From positions 1 through 7,803 of the forward strand of contig DAOUHB010000213.1 of assembly GCA_034428935.1 (NCBI GenBank): a stretch of DNA of 7,803 nucleotides. The letters are read 5' to 3'. This document shows positions 6,282 through 7,803 of this stretch, one piece after another. The notes under the pieces are model-generated. The model worked only from the letters and a program-made list of their open reading frames with translations. It did no database searches and was not told the DNA's origin. Source of the DNA: JAAYZQ01 sp034428935. GTDB lineage: Bacteria > Chloroflexota > Anaerolineae > JAAYZQ01. How positions within the stretch are numbered: position 1 is the stretch's first letter; each line of letters starts with the position of its first letter. The translations under genes and the position numbers were made by a program.

Positions 6282-6560
6282 GATCCACCTCTCCTCTTAG
6301 ACGCCTCACCCCGCCTCGGGGTTCCGCCGCCGCGAGATCCGGGGGCAAGGCAGCCGACGGGCGGTTGCCAGCCAACGCGCGGTTTTTCAACCTGGCCGCA
6401 AGCTGTGATACAATGGGCCGCATCCCGATGGCCTGCCGTTGCGCCTGGGGCACGGCGAGCGACGCACCGGAGAGCTGGAACCCCACCGCCCGCCGGGCCG
6501 TCTAGAAGATGGATGGATAACCAGGCCGCGCGGCGGCACGCGCCCGGCCGGGGAGCATAG
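6282..6560. other. Divergent intergenic region between lipoprotein and penicillin-binding protein genes
   Basis: This 279-bp spacer separates genes transcribed away from each other. The left side carries the lipoprotein ribosome site (complement of CCACCTCTCCTC) and a small GC hairpin CCCCG-CCT-CGGGG (6308-6320 region). The middle has an inverted GTTG-N5-CAAC (6364-6376) just upstream of the rightward promoter. The right part, after the promoter, is a GC-rich leader of about 140 nt with a GCCGT/ACGGC pairing near 6432-6455 and a palindrome GCCGCGCGGC (6525-6534). No gene is supported in it. Confidence 0.5.
6386..6414 (+). promoter_or_regulatory. Promoter of the penicillin-binding protein gene
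   Basis: An extended -10 element, TGTGATACAAT, places TACAAT at 6409-6414 (five of six consensus bases) with the TG dinucleotide upstream. The -35 is weak: TTCAAC at 6386-6391 with a 17-bp spacer, within a short T-run. The extended -10 could compensate. Transcription would start near 6421, giving a 5' leader of about 140 nt. No other promoter-like sequence is seen between here and the gene start. Confidence 0.5.
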
Positions 6561-7803
6561 ATGACCAATTCTTACGACAGATCGACGCGGCGGCTCGAGG
6601 ACGAGGAGGCAACACGCCGGCTTGACCGCCCCGGCACGCCCACCAGGCGCGGCACGCAGCCCGATGCCTGGCCGGCCCATACCTCGCGGCCCCAGCCCAC
6701 CCACCGCGGCGGCACCTACGTCCCGCCTCCGCCGCCGCCCCCGCCGCCCCCGCTGCCCCAGGGGCGCGGGCCGCGCCGGGCGGGCTGTGGCTCCACCTTC
6801 CTGGTGGCGGCCCTGTCGGTTGCTGCCCTCTTTGCGTTGGGCCTCTGCCTGGTCGTGGCGGGCTATGCGGCCATCGCCAGCGACCTGCCCTCGCCCGAGG
6901 CGCTGCGGGGGCGCTCGGCCAGTTTCGTCAGCACGCGCATCTATGACCGCAACGGCCAACTGCTGTACGAGATCCTGGACCCCACGGGCGGCCGGCGCAT
7001 CCTGGTGCCCTACGAGCAGATCTCGCCCTATCTCATCAACGGCACCGTGGCCACCGAGGACGAGCGCTTCTGGCAGCACCCGGGGATCGATCCCATCGGC
7101 ATCGCCCGGGCCGTGTTGCAAAACGTCGAGGAGGGCGGCGTCGTTTCGGGCGCCAGCACCATCCCCCAGCAGTTGGTGCGCCTGGTGCTCCTCTCGCCCG
7201 AGGAGCGCACCCAGGTGACGATGAACCGCAAGATCCGCGAGGCGGTCCTGGCCTCCGAGGTCAGCCGCCGCTACTCCAAAAAAGAGATCCTGGAGATCTA
7301 TCTCAACGAGATCAACTATGGCAACCTGGCCTACGGCATCGAGGCCGCCTCGGAGACCTATTTCGGCAAGAAGGCGGGCGAGCTGACCCTGGCCGAGGCC
7401 TCGCTCCTGGCGGGGCTGCCCCAGGCGCCGGCCTATTGGGACCCCTACACCAACTGGGAGGGGGCCCGGCGCCGCCAGGCCGTGGTCCTCAGGCTCATGG
7501 CGGAGCAGGGGTACATCAGCCAGGCCGAAGCCGACGCGGCCGCCGCCGAAGAGCTGGAACTGCGCCCCCGCCAGTTCCAGGTGCGGGCGCCCCACTTTGT
7601 CACCTGGGTGCAGCAGCTCCTGGAGCAAAAGTACGGCGCCGACGTCCTCTACCGCAGCGGGCTGCGTGTGACGACGACCCTCGACGCCAGGCTGCAAGAC
7701 GTGGCCCAGGAGGCCGCCCAGGCCCACCTGGCCACCCTGGCCGACCGCCACGCCACCAACGCCGCCCTGGTGGCCCTCCGGCCCGATACGGGCGAGATCC
7801 TGG
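6561..7803 (+). CDS. Class A penicillin-binding protein, N-terminal 414 codons (runs off the right edge)
   Basis: Bifunctional peptidoglycan glycosyltransferase/transpeptidase of the cell membrane, which polymerises lipid II and cross-links peptides. The start ATG has GGGAG 5 nt upstream. Residues 1-75 are cytoplasmic, charged and Pro-rich, with ten consecutive prolines (55-64). Residues 80-103 are the single membrane anchor. The glycosyltransferase-51 domain shows all hallmark motifs: TEDERFWQHPGID with catalytic Glu166, GASTIPQQ (197-204; usual form GGSTITQQ), RKIRE (223-227), KKEILEIYLNEINYG (240-254) and the YFGKKAGELTLAEASLLAG segment. After a linker, the transpeptidase region begins with LRVTTTLDARLQ and NAALVALRPDTGEIL; its SxxK, SxN and KTG motifs lie beyond the window. 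The truncation is only the window edge. The family is certain; which PBP1 paralogue (1A or 1C) is open. It diverges from the lipoprotein gene and has its own promoter. Confidence 0.95.
   Translation, partial: MTNSYDRSTRRLEDEEATRRLDRPGTPTRRGTQPDAWPAHTSRPQPTHRGGTYVPPPPPPPPPPLPQGRGPRRAGCGSTFLVAALSVAALFALGLCLVVAGYAAIASDLPSPEALRGRSASFVSTRIYDRNGQLLYEILDPTGGRRILVPYEQISPYLINGTVATEDERFWQHPGIDPIGIARAVLQNVEEGGVVSGASTIPQQLVRLVLLSPEERTQVTMNRKIREAVLASEVSRRYSKKEILEIYLNEINYGNLAYGIEAASETYFGKKAGELTLAEASLLAGLPQAPAYWDPYTNWEGARRRQAVVLRLMAEQGYISQAEADAAAAEELELRPRQFQVRAPHFVTWVQQLLEQKYGADVLYRSGLRVTTTLDARLQDVAQEAAQAHLATLADRHATNAALVALRPDTGEIL

Noticed and set aside
6413..6505. 30-codon plus-strand ORF beginning at the ATG within the promoter -10 region
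   Set aside because: The ATG lies before the predicted transcription start, no ribosome site precedes it, and the composition (Arg/Ala/Trp) is not informative.
6387..7751. 454-residue open frame on the minus strand opposite the penicillin-binding protein
   Set aside because: It has low-complexity Gly/Arg/Ala/Gln composition and overlaps a gene with clear GT51 motifs on the other strand; it is a shadow of codon bias.

Overview
The window looks like a piece of a GC-rich bacterial chromosome, most probably from a Chloroflexota (Anaerolineae-like) organism. This assignment is an inference from three things: a large secreted protease that ends in a C-terminal YLPL tail, a lipoprotein with a wing of the 'LGV-P-D/E-V-V' / 'GYRLIL-GQ-YEYE' type that I associate with that phylum, and the strong G/C bias at third codon positions. 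No rRNA, tRNA or CRISPR array is visible.

Layout. Bases 1-160 are the end of an insertion sequence: the first 15 codons of a transposase-like gene on the minus strand, leaving the window to the left, and three 12-bp direct repeats spaced exactly 22 bp apart that look like transposase-binding sites at the element's terminus. Bases 160-536 hold no large gene and are more AT-rich than the rest. They contain a near-consensus sigma-70-type promoter (181-209), a possible 28-codon leader peptide with a good Shine-Dalgarno (292-378), and a strong Rho-independent terminator (369-409) whose stem contains the leader stop codon. Together these look like either a short (~190 nt) RNA gene or an attenuator-like leader in front of the protease.

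Bases 537-5612 encode one 1691-residue exported subtilisin-family (S8) protease. It has a signal peptide, an I9-like prodomain, an Asp212/His494/Asn642/Ser746 catalytic set with a ~280-residue Asp-His spacing (as in pyrolysin/tripeptidyl-peptidase II-like enzymes), calcium-loop-like motifs, several beta-rich C-terminal modules, a DUF11-like repeat and the YLPL tail. A perfect 12-bp stem hairpin (5642-5671) separates it from a convergent minus-strand lipoprotein gene (5697-6281).

Divergent from the lipoprotein, after a 279-bp gap with a recognisable promoter, a class A penicillin-binding protein (glycosyltransferase 51 plus the beginning of the transpeptidase part) starts at 6561 and runs off the right edge. 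The genes do not form an operon. What they share is that all act outside or at the cell envelope: extracellular protein degradation, a membrane-anchored lipoprotein of unknown role, and peptidoglycan synthesis.
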